Shown piece by piece: positions 8,570-16,009 of a DNA stretch of 64,000 nt. A program made the translations under genes and the position numbers. Origin of the DNA: Bacteroidetes bacterium UBA4416 (lineage in GTDB: Bacteria > Bacteroidota > Bacteroidia > B-17B0 > Aurantibacillaceae); NCBI GenBank assembly GCA_002390745.1, contig DGQK01000022.1:28981-92980 (forward strand), read 5' to 3'. Under the pieces are notes generated by a model. That model saw only the letters and a program-made list of their open reading frames with translations. It was not told where the DNA came from and did not search any database. Each line of letters opens with the position of its first letter. Position 1 is the stretch's first letter.

Positions 8570-9127
8570 TTATTGTATAAGTTGTGGTTGTGTGACTTTT
8601 ATGATGAGTGTAAAGAACGAAACTTTATTGTCAATTTCCAAAAAATTGTAGTCTAATTTTTCACCTGTTTTCCGGGCTATATCTATCATTCCCAAACCTC
8701 CGCCGCCTTTCAAAGACATCTCTCCGTTGTTGAGAACAGCCTTGTAATAATCCTTCAGCTGATCCTTGTTAAGAGAATTGACATCATCCAAACGGCTTTT
8801 GAGTCCATGTATATTTTCGTTAAGGATGTAGTTTCCCGTAATGATGTTGTAAGAGCCTTTATTTCTTGCAATCATAAAGATCGCGCTGCGATTCTTGTCG
8901 CCGTTTTCATCAGTGGCATCGTCCATGTGGTGATACAGATTCTGGAGGCATTCCACCAGCACGTTGTATACCTTTTTTTTGGTTTTCGGCTCTTCCATCA
9001 TGTTGTCCATTTTATTCTCCATGATCTGGAGGATAGAGGTCAGCAATTCGGAAGTGATATCGCCTTTAAATGAGAGAAGGATGTTATGCCTCTCCATTTT
9101 ATCATATATATTGAACGCGTCAATCAT
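8570..9127 (-). CDS. SiaB-family protein kinase (DUF6272)
   Basis: A 185-residue protein with a GHKL-like ATPase pattern. LVECLQNLYHHMD (about residues 56-68) resembles the N box with its conserved E and N, and SLKGGGGLGMIDIARKTG (about 136-153) forms the glycine-rich nucleotide lid. This matches the SiaB family, the kinase that phosphorylates SiaC. It has no membrane segment, so it acts in the cytoplasm. The stop is 11 bases before the siaC-like start and the ATG is 20 bases after the upstream lipoprotein gene, so all three should be one operon. An anti-sigma-factor kinase is the main alternative reading, but the adjacent DUF1987 gene favours SiaB. Confidence 0.85.
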   Translation of the reverse strand: MIDAFNIYDKMERHNILLSFKGDITSELLTSILQIMENKMDNMMEEPKTKKKVYNVLVECLQNLYHHMDDATDENGDKNRSAIFMIARNKGSYNIITGNYILNENIHGLKSRLDDVNSLNKDQLKDYYKAVLNNGEMSLKGGGGLGMIDIARKTGEKLDYNFLEIDNKVSFFTLIIKVTQPQLIQ

Positions 9128-9147
9128 AAGGGCCGCTTGTACTTGTA

Positions 9148-9972
9148 TTATTTCAATTTAAAAGACACAGTTTGGCCATTTACAGTAAAGGTGGCATCAT
9201 CATCGCAGGTGCCGTTGCCAAAGTCTACTGTTCTTGTTTTAAAACCGTCCGGGGTCAGTTCAAGCGTGCCTGATGAAATGTACTTGCAGGACATTTTTTT
9301 GATCAATGCATTGGTAATGTTGGTGGTGAAATTACGGCCTTCGCGGTTTTTGCCGTTAGAAGAGCCTGTAAATGAATACACGTCGTCGGAAACATCTCCT
9401 TTGGTAGAGTAGCCTGCTGTCTGTTTCATGGTTTTAGTGCAGGCATAGTCAATATTCCAGTTGCCATCGGTGCAATGCCCGTTGATCACTTCAGTGGTAA
9501 TGGTCAGAGAATCAGGTCTTGTAATCCGGATCTGCCCTGTGTAAGATACCGTATTGGCCTTATAGCCTACCAGGTCGATGGTTACCGGGTTATTGTATAC
9601 CGACCAGCGTTTGGCAGTTGTAAAGTTGATTTTGCCGGTGCGGTAAACACCATCACTGCCTATGCATCCTGTTGTGCCATAATCGATCTGGAAGGTCACA
9701 GGGCCGCTGTCGTATACTTTATCATTGTTGGCATCTGTGGTGTCGCCGGAGATGATGTTGAAGGTTTCGCAGGAATTGATCCGTTTAACGCCTTTTTCAG
9801 ATATACTTCTATCATTTACAACCGGTTGAATAGACATGAATTGCTGCTCGCAAATAGCGTTATCTACTACCGATTGGGTTTCATTGTCCACTTCTGTTTT
9901 CTTTTTGCAGGAATCGAAAAGGATACATGCAGAAATGAGAAGCGCGGAGGATAAAAATAATCTGTTTTTCAT
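9148..9972 (-). CDS. Lipoprotein of an unnamed Bacteroidota family, first gene of the siaBC operon
   Basis: A 274-residue protein with a lipoprotein signal (LLISACILFDSC, then KKKTEVDNE). The mature part has no domain that I can name. It is clearly related to the lipoprotein at 35750-36598: both share DYG/NFG-x-C-x-G-x-D-G-x-YR-x-G near residue 105, an N-I-T-x-A/P-L-I block, and the C-terminal DFGNGTCDDDATFTVNG (DYGNGNCDDLATVTING in the other copy). The pattern suggests a secreted beta-rich domain anchored to the outer membrane. It lies 20 bases upstream of the siaB-like gene on the same strand, so it may feed a surface signal to that module, but this is inference. A possible -7 box (TATATTTG, 10032-10025) lies 52 bases upstream of the ATG. 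Confidence 0.6.
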   Translation of the reverse strand: MKNRLFLSSALLISACILFDSCKKKTEVDNETQSVVDNAICEQQFMSIQPVVNDRSISEKGVKRINSCETFNIISGDTTDANNDKVYDSGPVTFQIDYGTTGCIGSDGVYRTGKINFTTAKRWSVYNNPVTIDLVGYKANTVSYTGQIRITRPDSLTITTEVINGHCTDGNWNIDYACTKTMKQTAGYSTKGDVSDDVYSFTGSSNGKNREGRNFTTNITNALIKKMSCKYISSGTLELTPDGFKTRTVDFGNGTCDDDATFTVNGQTVSFKLK

Positions 9973-10194
9973 CGGGTTGAGTTTATTCCGGTTTTACGGC
10001 AATTAAAGTGCCAAATTTTAAAATCAAATATAGAATAAATTCATTTAAAAAATAAATTTATCGGGTTTTTTTGCTGTTTTGTCCCAAAAAGGAGCTGATC
10101 CCACAGTAATATGTCTTGTTTTTGATAATCCCGAATTAACGGGAGCAGGGCTTTTTTTGTGGAATACCACATCGGGCATTGGTTGGGCCAAATC

Positions 10195-13100
10195 TTAGAG
10201 CTTGATACCAATCACCAGCACATCATCTACCTGTTCGTAGTTGCCTTTCCAATTCTCAAATACCTGCTGCAACTCTTTATGCTGCTCGGCAACCGGCATG
10301 TTGTGAATAGAGAGCAGGCAATCGTGAAAGCGCTTTACCATAAATTTTTTACCTTTCTCACCACCGAACTGATCGGCGTAGCCATCGCTGAACATATAAA
10401 GCATGTCGTTCTTGTCGAACTTGAGCTTATGAGTTAGGTATGTGCGGTGGAGGTCGAAGTGCGCGCCACCGATCGGGTATTTGTTGCCTTCCGTTTTTTC
10501 GAGCGTGCCATTTTCCTTTATCACCACCAGGTTTCTGAAAGCGCCTGCCCACATACCTTCGAGAGTGTCTGTATTAATTGCCAGGATAGAAATGTCCATT
10601 CCGTCGTTGGTGTCCACCTGGTTCTGTCCTTGTTTGAGTGCGGCCTGAACCCCTTTGTGCAGCTCGTTGAGGATGGTTCCCGGGTCGGAATTCCCTTTTT
10701 CGGAAACGATTTGGTTGAGCAGGTTGTGCCCGATCATGCTCATAAAGGCGCCCGGTACCCCGTGCCCCGTACAGTCTACAGAGGCAATGATCTTGTAATT
10801 GTCCTTCTCGCCAAACCAGTAAAAGTCGCCGCTTACGATGTCTTTAGGCCGGTATAAAATGAAGGCATTTTTCAGTTTCGAGAAAATAAACTCGCGTGAC
10901 GGAAGGATGGCTTCCTGGATCCGCCTGGCGTATTCGATACTGCTCGTAATGTCCTGGTTCTTTTCCGCAAGTTCGCGTGTCCGTTCGGCTACTTTATTTT
11001 CGAGGATCTTATTTTCTTTCTTCACCGCGTTGGTGCGGTAACTCGAAATGCCAATGATGAGGGCAAAGAGGAGAAGCGTGCCGGTAATATAAAACCAGGT
11101 AGTGCGCCACCAAGGCGGAATAACGGTGATCTTCAGCTCAAAGGGCTTTTCACTCCATACACCATCGCTGTTGGTAGCCTTTACCTTAAACGTGTAATCA
11201 CCGCCGGGAAGCTCGGTGTAAGACACGAAGCGCATATCGGAAGGGGAGGACCAGTCGTTGTCATAACCTTCAAGCTTGTACATGAATTTGTTTTTGCCCG
11301 ACGACTGGTAATCCAGGGCCACCACTTCGAATGTAAAATAATTTTCCTTATGCTCCAGTTTGATTCCTTTGATGTACAGGATGCTGCTGTCGGTTTTTAT
11401 TTCCTTGCCCTGTCTCGAAAAGGAATAGATGAAGGTGTTGGGTGTTACCGTGCTTTCCTTGATGTTTTTGGGATTGAAATAATTAATACCGGAAATCCCT
11501 CCTACGAGAATGGTGCCATCCTTGGCCTGGTAATAGGCTCCGAGGTTGAATTCCCGCGCCTGGATGCCGTCTTTTGTATTGTAATTTCTGAATGCGGAGC
11601 CGTTCTCGTTTGGAATATTTGGGTTGAATTTGGTAAGCCCAAAATTGGAAGGCAGCCACAGGTTGCCGTCGCTGTCCATAATAGCTGCATAAATGTAGCT
11701 GTTCAGCAGGCCGTCTTTTTCGGTATAAACGAGGAATTGTTTTTTAGCGGGATCGAACTTATTGAGCCCGTAGTTGGTCGAGATCCAGTAATAGCCCGAT
11801 GGGTCCCGGAAAATATCGTTCACATTGTTGGAGCTGATGGAATTATTATTATCCTGGTGCTGGTAAGTTTTGATGATGGGTTTATCGATACTGGTCACAA
11901 AATCGAGGATGCACAAGCCGCCGCCCGCTGTACCTACCCAAAGGCTGTTATCCTTAGGATCTTCATACAGGGTGTTGATCTTGTCGGAAGGCAGTCCCTG
12001 GTTAGTAGTGAACCGTTTGATCGTGAGGGTATTGGGGTTAATGGCATAAAGCCCGTCGCCAAAGGTTGCTGCCCACACGGCGCCGCTTTTGGTCTGGATG
12101 ATCTTCAGAACGGTTCCTCCCAGATCGTTGCCACCGAGTATTTTTTTTGAAGCGTTAGTCTTGGGATCGTAAATGACAATACCCTGGCCGAATGTGCCGA
12201 TCCAGAGGCGCCCGTTCAGGTCTTCCATAAAGCTGAGCACCGCATTGGCTTCATACTTTTTAATAATGGACGTCACGTTCACAAAGTGTTTATCCTTCGG
12301 TGTCTTTTTATAAAGCCCCTCGGCAGTCCCTGCCCAGTAAGTCCCATCGGATGTTTGAATAATGGCGCAGGTAAAATCACTTGTGAGGCCACTGTGAAAA
12401 TCCCACAACGGAAATTTATTGGAAGAGATAAAATAAATATTAATACCCTTGTCTTGCGTGGCAACCCAGAGATTTTTGCCCTTGTCGATAAAAAGGTCAG
12501 AGATCTTGTTGTCGGATAAAGAGGTCGGATTTGACTGGTCGGTTGTGGAAAAGGTATAAGAGCGGTTGGTCAGGTCGTATTTTACCAGTCCGCCCCAGGT
12601 GCCGATCCATACATAATTCGAATCCTGGACACTGCTGAAGCATACGATCCTGTTGTTATAATTGTTGTTGATCCCAAAATTGATTCCTTCTACAAATTCA
12701 TTGGTTTTAGGGTCAAAGATGACAATGCCATCATCGGTGCCGCACCAGATCAGGCCGTTTATCTCGCTAATGCAGCGCATGCTGTTATTTCCCGGTACAA
12801 TGGAGCCCTTCGATTTTCCCAGAACCTTTTTGGTGAACGGGTGGCGGATGAGTTTCTTCGTATGCCGGTCGTACTCATACAGGCCATTGCCTAAAGACGC
12901 AATATAGATGCGGTTTTGGGAATCCCTGTAGATGGATTTCAGGCTTACCGGATCGAGCGAATCCATGCAGGGAACCACCTCGAACGTTTTACTGCTCATA
13001 TGAAAGAGGTTCACATCATTTTCAGTAGCCAGTAACAACTCGCTGTTATTGAGCTCAACAATGCCACACACCGAATTATTGGAAATGGAGGCTTTGTTAT

Positions 13101-13479
13101 GGCTGTGTCGGTAATTGGTAAATTTCTCGGTGTGCTTGTTCAATACCGATAAGCCGCCGTCGTCGGTGCCGATGTATAAGTTTTGAAATTTATCCTCGTA
13201 AAGGCAATTGATGTAATTGGAGGAAATGGAAGCGGGGTTGTACTGGTCTGTCTTATAGGTTTTTATATGATAGCCGTCGTAGCGGTTGAGGCCGTCCTGC
13301 GTGCCTATCCACATAAAGTCCTGTGAATCCTGGAAGATCTTGCGGACACTCACCGTTGATAATCCTTCGTCAACACTGAGCCGTTTGAACTTTAGATTTT
13401 GCGAATCTGATAGCAGAGGTAGCAGGAGAAGCACCCATAAGAGAAAGGAGGAGGTCATGTTAGGCATCTTCAGAAGCAT
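10195..13479 (-). CDS. Two-component-type propeller / Y_Y_Y sensor fused to a SpoIIE PP2C phosphatase
   Basis: A 1094-residue sensor. A signal peptide (SFLLWVLLLLPLLSDSQ) is followed by many beta-propeller repeats with the Reg_prop pattern (for example FMWIGTQDGLNRYDGY, LWVGTAGGGLCILDF), together about residues 35-690. A Y_Y_Y domain follows (YMYKLEGYDNDWS-type region near 735-800), then one membrane helix (FYITGTLLLFALIIGISSY), a coiled coil and a PP2C/SpoIIE domain to the end (DCTGHGVPGAFMSMIG, MFSDGYADQFGG, DDVLVIGI). The sensor half is that of Bacteroidota hybrid two-component systems, but the output is a phosphatase instead of a histidine kinase. The phosphatase is closely related to the one at 3687-5981, sharing the stretch ADQFGGEKGKKFM. 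A role in dephosphorylating the nearby SiaC-like protein is plausible. Later ATGs at 13467 and 13458 are alternative starts. Confidence 0.88.
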   Translation of the reverse strand: MLLKMPNMTSSFLLWVLLLLPLLSDSQNLKFKRLSVDEGLSTVSVRKIFQDSQDFMWIGTQDGLNRYDGYHIKTYKTDQYNPASISSNYINCLYEDKFQNLYIGTDDGGLSVLNKHTEKFTNYRHSHNKASISNNSVCGIVELNNSELLLATENDVNLFHMSSKTFEVVPCMDSLDPVSLKSIYRDSQNRIYIASLGNGLYEYDRHTKKLIRHPFTKKVLGKSKGSIVPGNNSMRCISEINGLIWCGTDDGIVIFDPKTNEFVEGINFGINNNYNNRIVCFSSVQDSNYVWIGTWGGLVKYDLTNRSYTFSTTDQSNPTSLSDNKISDLFIDKGKNLWVATQDKGINIYFISSNKFPLWDFHSGLTSDFTCAIIQTSDGTYWAGTAEGLYKKTPKDKHFVNVTSIIKKYEANAVLSFMEDLNGRLWIGTFGQGIVIYDPKTNASKKILGGNDLGGTVLKIIQTKSGAVWAATFGDGLYAINPNTLTIKRFTTNQGLPSDKINTLYEDPKDNSLWVGTAGGGLCILDFVTSIDKPIIKTYQHQDNNNSISSNNVNDIFRDPSGYYWISTNYGLNKFDPAKKQFLVYTEKDGLLNSYIYAAIMDSDGNLWLPSNFGLTKFNPNIPNENGSAFRNYNTKDGIQAREFNLGAYYQAKDGTILVGGISGINYFNPKNIKESTVTPNTFIYSFSRQGKEIKTDSSILYIKGIKLEHKENYFTFEVVALDYQSSGKNKFMYKLEGYDNDWSSPSDMRFVSYTELPGGDYTFKVKATNSDGVWSEKPFELKITVIPPWWRTTWFYITGTLLLFALIIGISSYRTNAVKKENKILENKVAERTRELAEKNQDITSSIEYARRIQEAILPSREFIFSKLKNAFILYRPKDIVSGDFYWFGEKDNYKIIASVDCTGHGVPGAFMSMIGHNLLNQIVSEKGNSDPGTILNELHKGVQAALKQGQNQVDTNDGMDISILAINTDTLEGMWAGAFRNLVVIKENGTLEKTEGNKYPIGGAHFDLHRTYLTHKLKFDKNDMLYMFSDGYADQFGGEKGKKFMVKRFHDCLLSIHNMPVAEQHKELQQVFENWKGNYEQVDDVLVIGIKL

Positions 13480-13558
13480 GTAAGGCGTTCTAAAATTACT
13501 AAAAATGTATATACCTTAATGGATTTTTCCTAATCTTGCAGAACAAACACAGAAAAAG

Positions 13559-14230
13559 GTGAATTTCAAGAGCAAAAAAGACCTGGTATTCCTGGTGCTG
13601 GCAGGGTTTTTCATTACCAACGCCATTGTAGCCGAGCTTATCGGAGGTAAATTAGTGCAATACTTCGGCTTGTTTACGCAAAGCATCAGCATCATCATGT
13701 GGCCCATGGTGTTTATTTTAACAGATCTGATCAACGAACATTTTGGAAAAGACGGGGTCAGGAAGCTCACTTACATTACGGTAGGGCTTATCTCCTTTAC
13801 CTTCATCGTGCTCGCCATCGCCATGAATACAAAGGCTGTCGCTTTTTCACCTGTGTCTGACGGTGCTTTCCAGACAGTCTTCGGACAGTCCCAGTGGATC
13901 ATCGTCGGAAGCGTCACGGCTTTTTTTGTATCGCAGCTTGTCGACGTTTATATCTTCTGGATTTTTAAAAGCATGACCGGTAACAAGCATATCTGGCTCA
14001 GGGCAACCGGAAGCACTGTGGTGAGCCAGCTCATTGATACCTTTATTGTTCAGTTCATTGCCTTCGTTATTCCCGGAAAATGGACGCTGGAACAATTCGC
14101 CGTGAATGCCTCCTGGGGCTATGCCTTTAAGCTGCTCATTGCCCTGGCATTGATCCCACTGATCTATTTCGGACATTTTCTCATCAATAAATACCTGCAG
14201 AAAGATAAGCCGCAGCAACTCGGCGCCTGA
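13559..14230 (+). CDS. Queuosine precursor transporter (YhhQ/QPTR family)
   Basis: A 223-residue inner-membrane protein with six or seven helices. Diagnostic stretches of the YhhQ family (PF02592) are present: NAIVAELIGGKLVQYFG, MVFILTDLINEHFGKDG and STVVSQLIDTFIVQFIAF. The family imports the deazapurine precursors preQ0 or preQ1 for tRNA queuosine. The start is GTG at 13559. A queD homologue lies 1.3 kb away on the other strand, so the cell may make as well as salvage the precursor. The peptide-coding repeat array begins 10 bases after the stop codon. Confidence 0.9.
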   Translation: MNFKSKKDLVFLVLAGFFITNAIVAELIGGKLVQYFGLFTQSISIIMWPMVFILTDLINEHFGKDGVRKLTYITVGLISFTFIVLAIAMNTKAVAFSPVSDGAFQTVFGQSQWIIVGSVTAFFVSQLVDVYIFWIFKSMTGNKHIWLRATGSTVVSQLIDTFIVQFIAFVIPGKWTLEQFAVNASWGYAFKLLIALALIPLIYFGHFLINKYLQKDKPQQLGA

Positions 14231-14262
14231 AACCATCCGGGCATTGACGGAGATATAAAGAA

Positions 14263-14355
14263 ATGAGGGTTAACATTCATTTGTTCTTCTTCTATGTTCT
14301 TATATGTCTTATATGGTTATTCTTTGAACCATATAAGGTATTGAAGGAGATATAA
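14263..14355 (+). CDS. Small hydrophobic peptide, array copy 1
   Basis: A 30-residue ORF: a basic start (MRV), a strongly hydrophobic core (FFFYVLICLIWLFF) long enough to span a membrane, then EPYK and a charged tail. GGAG lies 10 bases before the ATG, a better ribosome site than most genes here have. The layout resembles small membrane peptides and type I toxins, but I know no named family. Translation is unproven. Confidence 0.3.
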   Translation: MRVNIHLFFFYVLICLIWLFFEPYKVLKEI

Positions 14356-14359
14356 CGAA

Positions 14360-14452
14360 ATGCGGGTTAAAATTCAGCTGTTCTTCTTCTATGTTCTTAT
14401 ATGTCTTATATGGTTATTCTTTGAACCATATAAGGCATTGATAGAGATATAA
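14360..14452 (+). CDS. Small hydrophobic peptide, array copy 2
   Basis: A 30-residue ORF starting 4 bases after the stop of copy 1, with GGAG 10 bases before the ATG (inside the end of copy 1). It differs from copy 1 at several tail and N-terminal residues (N4K, H6Q, V26A, K28I) and keeps the hydrophobic core exactly. Confidence 0.3.
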   Translation: MRVKIQLFFFYVLICLIWLFFEPYKALIEI

Positions 14453-14456
14453 AGAA

Positions 14457-14549
14457 ATGAGGGTTAACATTCATTTGTTCTTCTTCTGTGTTCTTATATA
14501 CCTTATATGGTTATTCTTTGAACCATATAAGGCATTGAAGCAGATATAA
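14457..14549 (+). CDS. Small hydrophobic peptide, array copy 3
   Basis: A 30-residue ORF with the same layout. Changes include Y11C and C15Y in the core and E29Q in the tail. Its ribosome site is ATAGAG instead of AAGGAG, so it is weaker than in the other copies. Confidence 0.3.
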   Translation: MRVNIHLFFFCVLIYLIWLFFEPYKALKQI

Positions 14550-14553
14550 AGAA

Positions 14554-14646
14554 ATGTGGGTTAACATTCAGCTGTTCTTCTTCTATGTTCTTCTATGTCT
14601 TATATGGTTATTCTTTGAACCATATAAGGTATTGAAGGAGATATAA
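14554..14646 (+). CDS. Small hydrophobic peptide, array copy 4
   Basis: A 30-residue ORF with the same layout, R2W and I14L relative to copy 1. The upstream site is AAGCAG, a weakened Shine-Dalgarno. The tail KVLKEI is identical to copy 1. Confidence 0.3.
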   Translation: MWVNIQLFFFYVLLCLIWLFFEPYKVLKEI

Positions 14647-14650
14647 CGAA

Positions 14651-14785
14651 ATGAGGGTTAAAATTCAGCTGTTCTTCTTCTATGTTCTTCTATGTCTTAT
14701 ATGGTTATTCTTTGAACCCTATAAAACTTCAGCTGGTTTCACTCGATCAGGCCATACCTCGCAGCCGCCGTTGTTTTGTTGGTAG
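14651..14785 (+). CDS. Small hydrophobic peptide, array copy 5 with run-on C-terminus
   Basis: The first 25 codons follow the repeat (ending FFEPYK); the unit then degrades and the frame runs on to a TAG at 14783-14785, 44 residues in all, overlapping the 3' end of the dipeptidase gene on the other strand. AAGGAG precedes it. It looks like the truncated last unit of the array. Confidence 0.25.
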   Translation: MRVKIQLFFFYVLLCLIWLFFEPYKTSAGFTRSGHTSQPPLFCW

Positions 14786-15524
14786 CATTGAAATGCCACC
14801 ATTCCGTATGCATCATGCTGAAGCCTGCCCGGAGCATGGCCCGTCGCAGGATCAGCCTGTTGCCATAAGCCTCTTCGGATAAGCTGCCATCGGCCAGGAA
14901 CCGCGCTTCATGTTTGGGCTGGCTCAGCTCGTTGAAACTGTCGAAGCCTGTTCCCATATCAAGCAGGCTGTCAGTTTCAAGAATAATTCCCACATCTACC
15001 GCCGCGCCGTAATTATGAAGGGAGAGGTCGGCGGGATTGGCCAGGTAGTTGATCTTTTTCCAGGCGGGCATGTCGAGCTCGTCCCACATTTGCTGCTGGA
15101 TGTGCAGGGGGCGTACCGCATCGAAGACAACGATGTGGTACTGAGGGTTGGCCTGGTTCAGAAAATATTCGGCATTGCAGAGCTTAATAGCGACCTGGCA
15201 GGGCAGGTAGCACCTGCTGAGACCTTTATAGATAACTTTGTGAAGGAAATTTCGGTCGGTGGCATAGAGCAGATTTACGCGGATATCGGGCTCCAGCTCC
15301 TGTACATTTACCAGTTGCTTGCTCACGAGGTAGCGTTCCAGCTCGGAAGTATCGGCTGGCAGCGGCGCGGATGCCTTCCGGCGGTGGCTTATATCTTCAG
15401 GACGGAGCTCCGTTATCTGTTTTGCCCCTTGGTCGTTGCAGGCCAGCCAGCAGGGAGCCAGCAGCAGCCACAGCAGAACGGCCTTAAAGGGCCGGGTATA
15501 CCACATAGTTGCGGGGCGTTTCAT
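14739..15524 (-). CDS. D-alanyl-D-alanine dipeptidase (VanX/DdpX family) lipoprotein
   Basis: A 261-residue exported protein of peptidase family M15D. The zinc-binding and catalytic motifs are visible: SLHNYGAAVDV (SxHxxGxAxD) and EWWHF near the C-terminus, together with FDAVRPLHIQQQMW, which carries the substrate-binding arginine. It hydrolyses D-Ala-D-Ala, most likely to recycle or trim cell-wall material in the periplasm. The signal peptide VLLWLLLAPCWLAC ends in a lipobox. I chose ATG 15524 because GGAG lies 10 bases upstream and the signal peptide follows; the frame is open further up. The start overlaps the 3' end of queD by 41 bases in another frame. Vancomycin resistance should not be inferred, as no vanA/vanH genes are present. 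Confidence 0.88.
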   Translation of the reverse strand: MKRPATMWYTRPFKAVLLWLLLAPCWLACNDQGAKQITELRPEDISHRRKASAPLPADTSELERYLVSKQLVNVQELEPDIRVNLLYATDRNFLHKVIYKGLSRCYLPCQVAIKLCNAEYFLNQANPQYHIVVFDAVRPLHIQQQMWDELDMPAWKKINYLANPADLSLHNYGAAVDVGIILETDSLLDMGTGFDSFNELSQPKHEARFLADGSLSEEAYGNRLILRRAMLRAGFSMMHTEWWHFNATNKTTAAARYGLIE

Positions 15525-15894
15525 AAAGCGTGATCTCCAGGTCGAAGACGGGATCAATCTTATCGCGTAGCAGCTCATAACAGATCCTCGCAATATTTTC
15601 AGCCGTAGGGTTGAGGTTCTTAAATTCCTCGGTATCGAGGTTCAGGTTCTTATGGTCGAAGCGTTCGGTAATTTCCTGCCTGATGAGTTCGTTGAGCAGT
15701 TTCATATCATACACATAGCCCGTTTGAGGATCGACGTGCCCGGTCAGCCTCACAATCAGCTCATAATTATGGCCGTGGTAATTGGCATTATTGCATAAGC
15801 CGAATACCTCTTCGTTGGTTTTAGCGTCGAAAGCAGGGTTATGAAGCCGGTGCGCGGCATTAAAATGGGCTTTTCTGTAGATTGCAGTGCGCAT
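15484..15894 (-). CDS. queD: 6-carboxy-5,6,7,8-tetrahydropterin synthase (QueD/PTPS family)
   Basis: A 136-residue protein of the usual QueD size. Zinc-binding histidines are seen in FNAAHRLH and NYHGHNYEL, the catalytic Cys in GLCNNANYHGH, and the C-terminal LYETPRNYVVY matches the family. It converts dihydroneopterin triphosphate to carboxytetrahydropterin on the way to preQ0 and queuosine. The queuosine precursor transporter is at 13559-14230 on the other strand. The dipeptidase gene overlaps its 3' end, so the two are probably one transcript. A eukaryotic-type 6-pyruvoyl-tetrahydropterin synthase activity is the alternative, but CxxxHGH favours QueD. Confidence 0.92.
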   Translation of the reverse strand: MRTAIYRKAHFNAAHRLHNPAFDAKTNEEVFGLCNNANYHGHNYELIVRLTGHVDPQTGYVYDMKLLNELIRQEITERFDHKNLNLDTEEFKNLNPTAENIARICYELLRDKIDPVFDLEITLYETPRNYVVYPAL

Positions 15895-16009
15895 GGATTA
15901 ATTGGAGAAATATTGAGTTGAAGCGTGAATATATTATGATAGTTCGATCTTAAAATTACGGTTTAATTTCCTGACTCTTCAATTATCCGAATCAATAATG
16001 CTTTAATTG

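Larger units (their letters stand above)
14241..14734 (+). repeat. Array of five 97-bp tandem units, each with a 30-codon ORF and a hairpin
   Basis: Five head-to-tail units begin at 14250, 14347, 14444, 14541 and 14638, exactly 97 bases apart with no indels, preceded by the last 18 bases of another unit at 14241. Each unit holds GGAG, ten bases, ATG, 30 codons and TAA; the next ATG comes 4 bases after the TAA. Inside each ORF CTTATATGGTT and AACCATATAAG form a perfect 11-bp stem with an 8-base loop (14308-14337 and at +97 steps); the fifth hairpin is degraded. The array fills the gap between the queuosine transporter and the dipeptidase gene. It is too long-period and spacerless to be CRISPR. 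It may be a small-peptide array or a structural DNA/RNA repeat. Confidence 0.9.

Noticed and set aside
14241..14734. CRISPR array
   Set aside because: Units are 97 bp, nearly identical over their full length, with no unique spacers and no cas genes nearby.
14682..14882. A 66-codon plus-strand ORF at the end of the repeat array
   Set aside because: It is in a different frame from the repeat ORFs and lies mostly antisense to the dipeptidase gene.
14739..15524. Vancomycin resistance (vanX) cluster
   Set aside because: Only the dipeptidase is present; no vanH, vanA ligase or VanRS regulators, and the protein is a lipoprotein typical of wall recycling.
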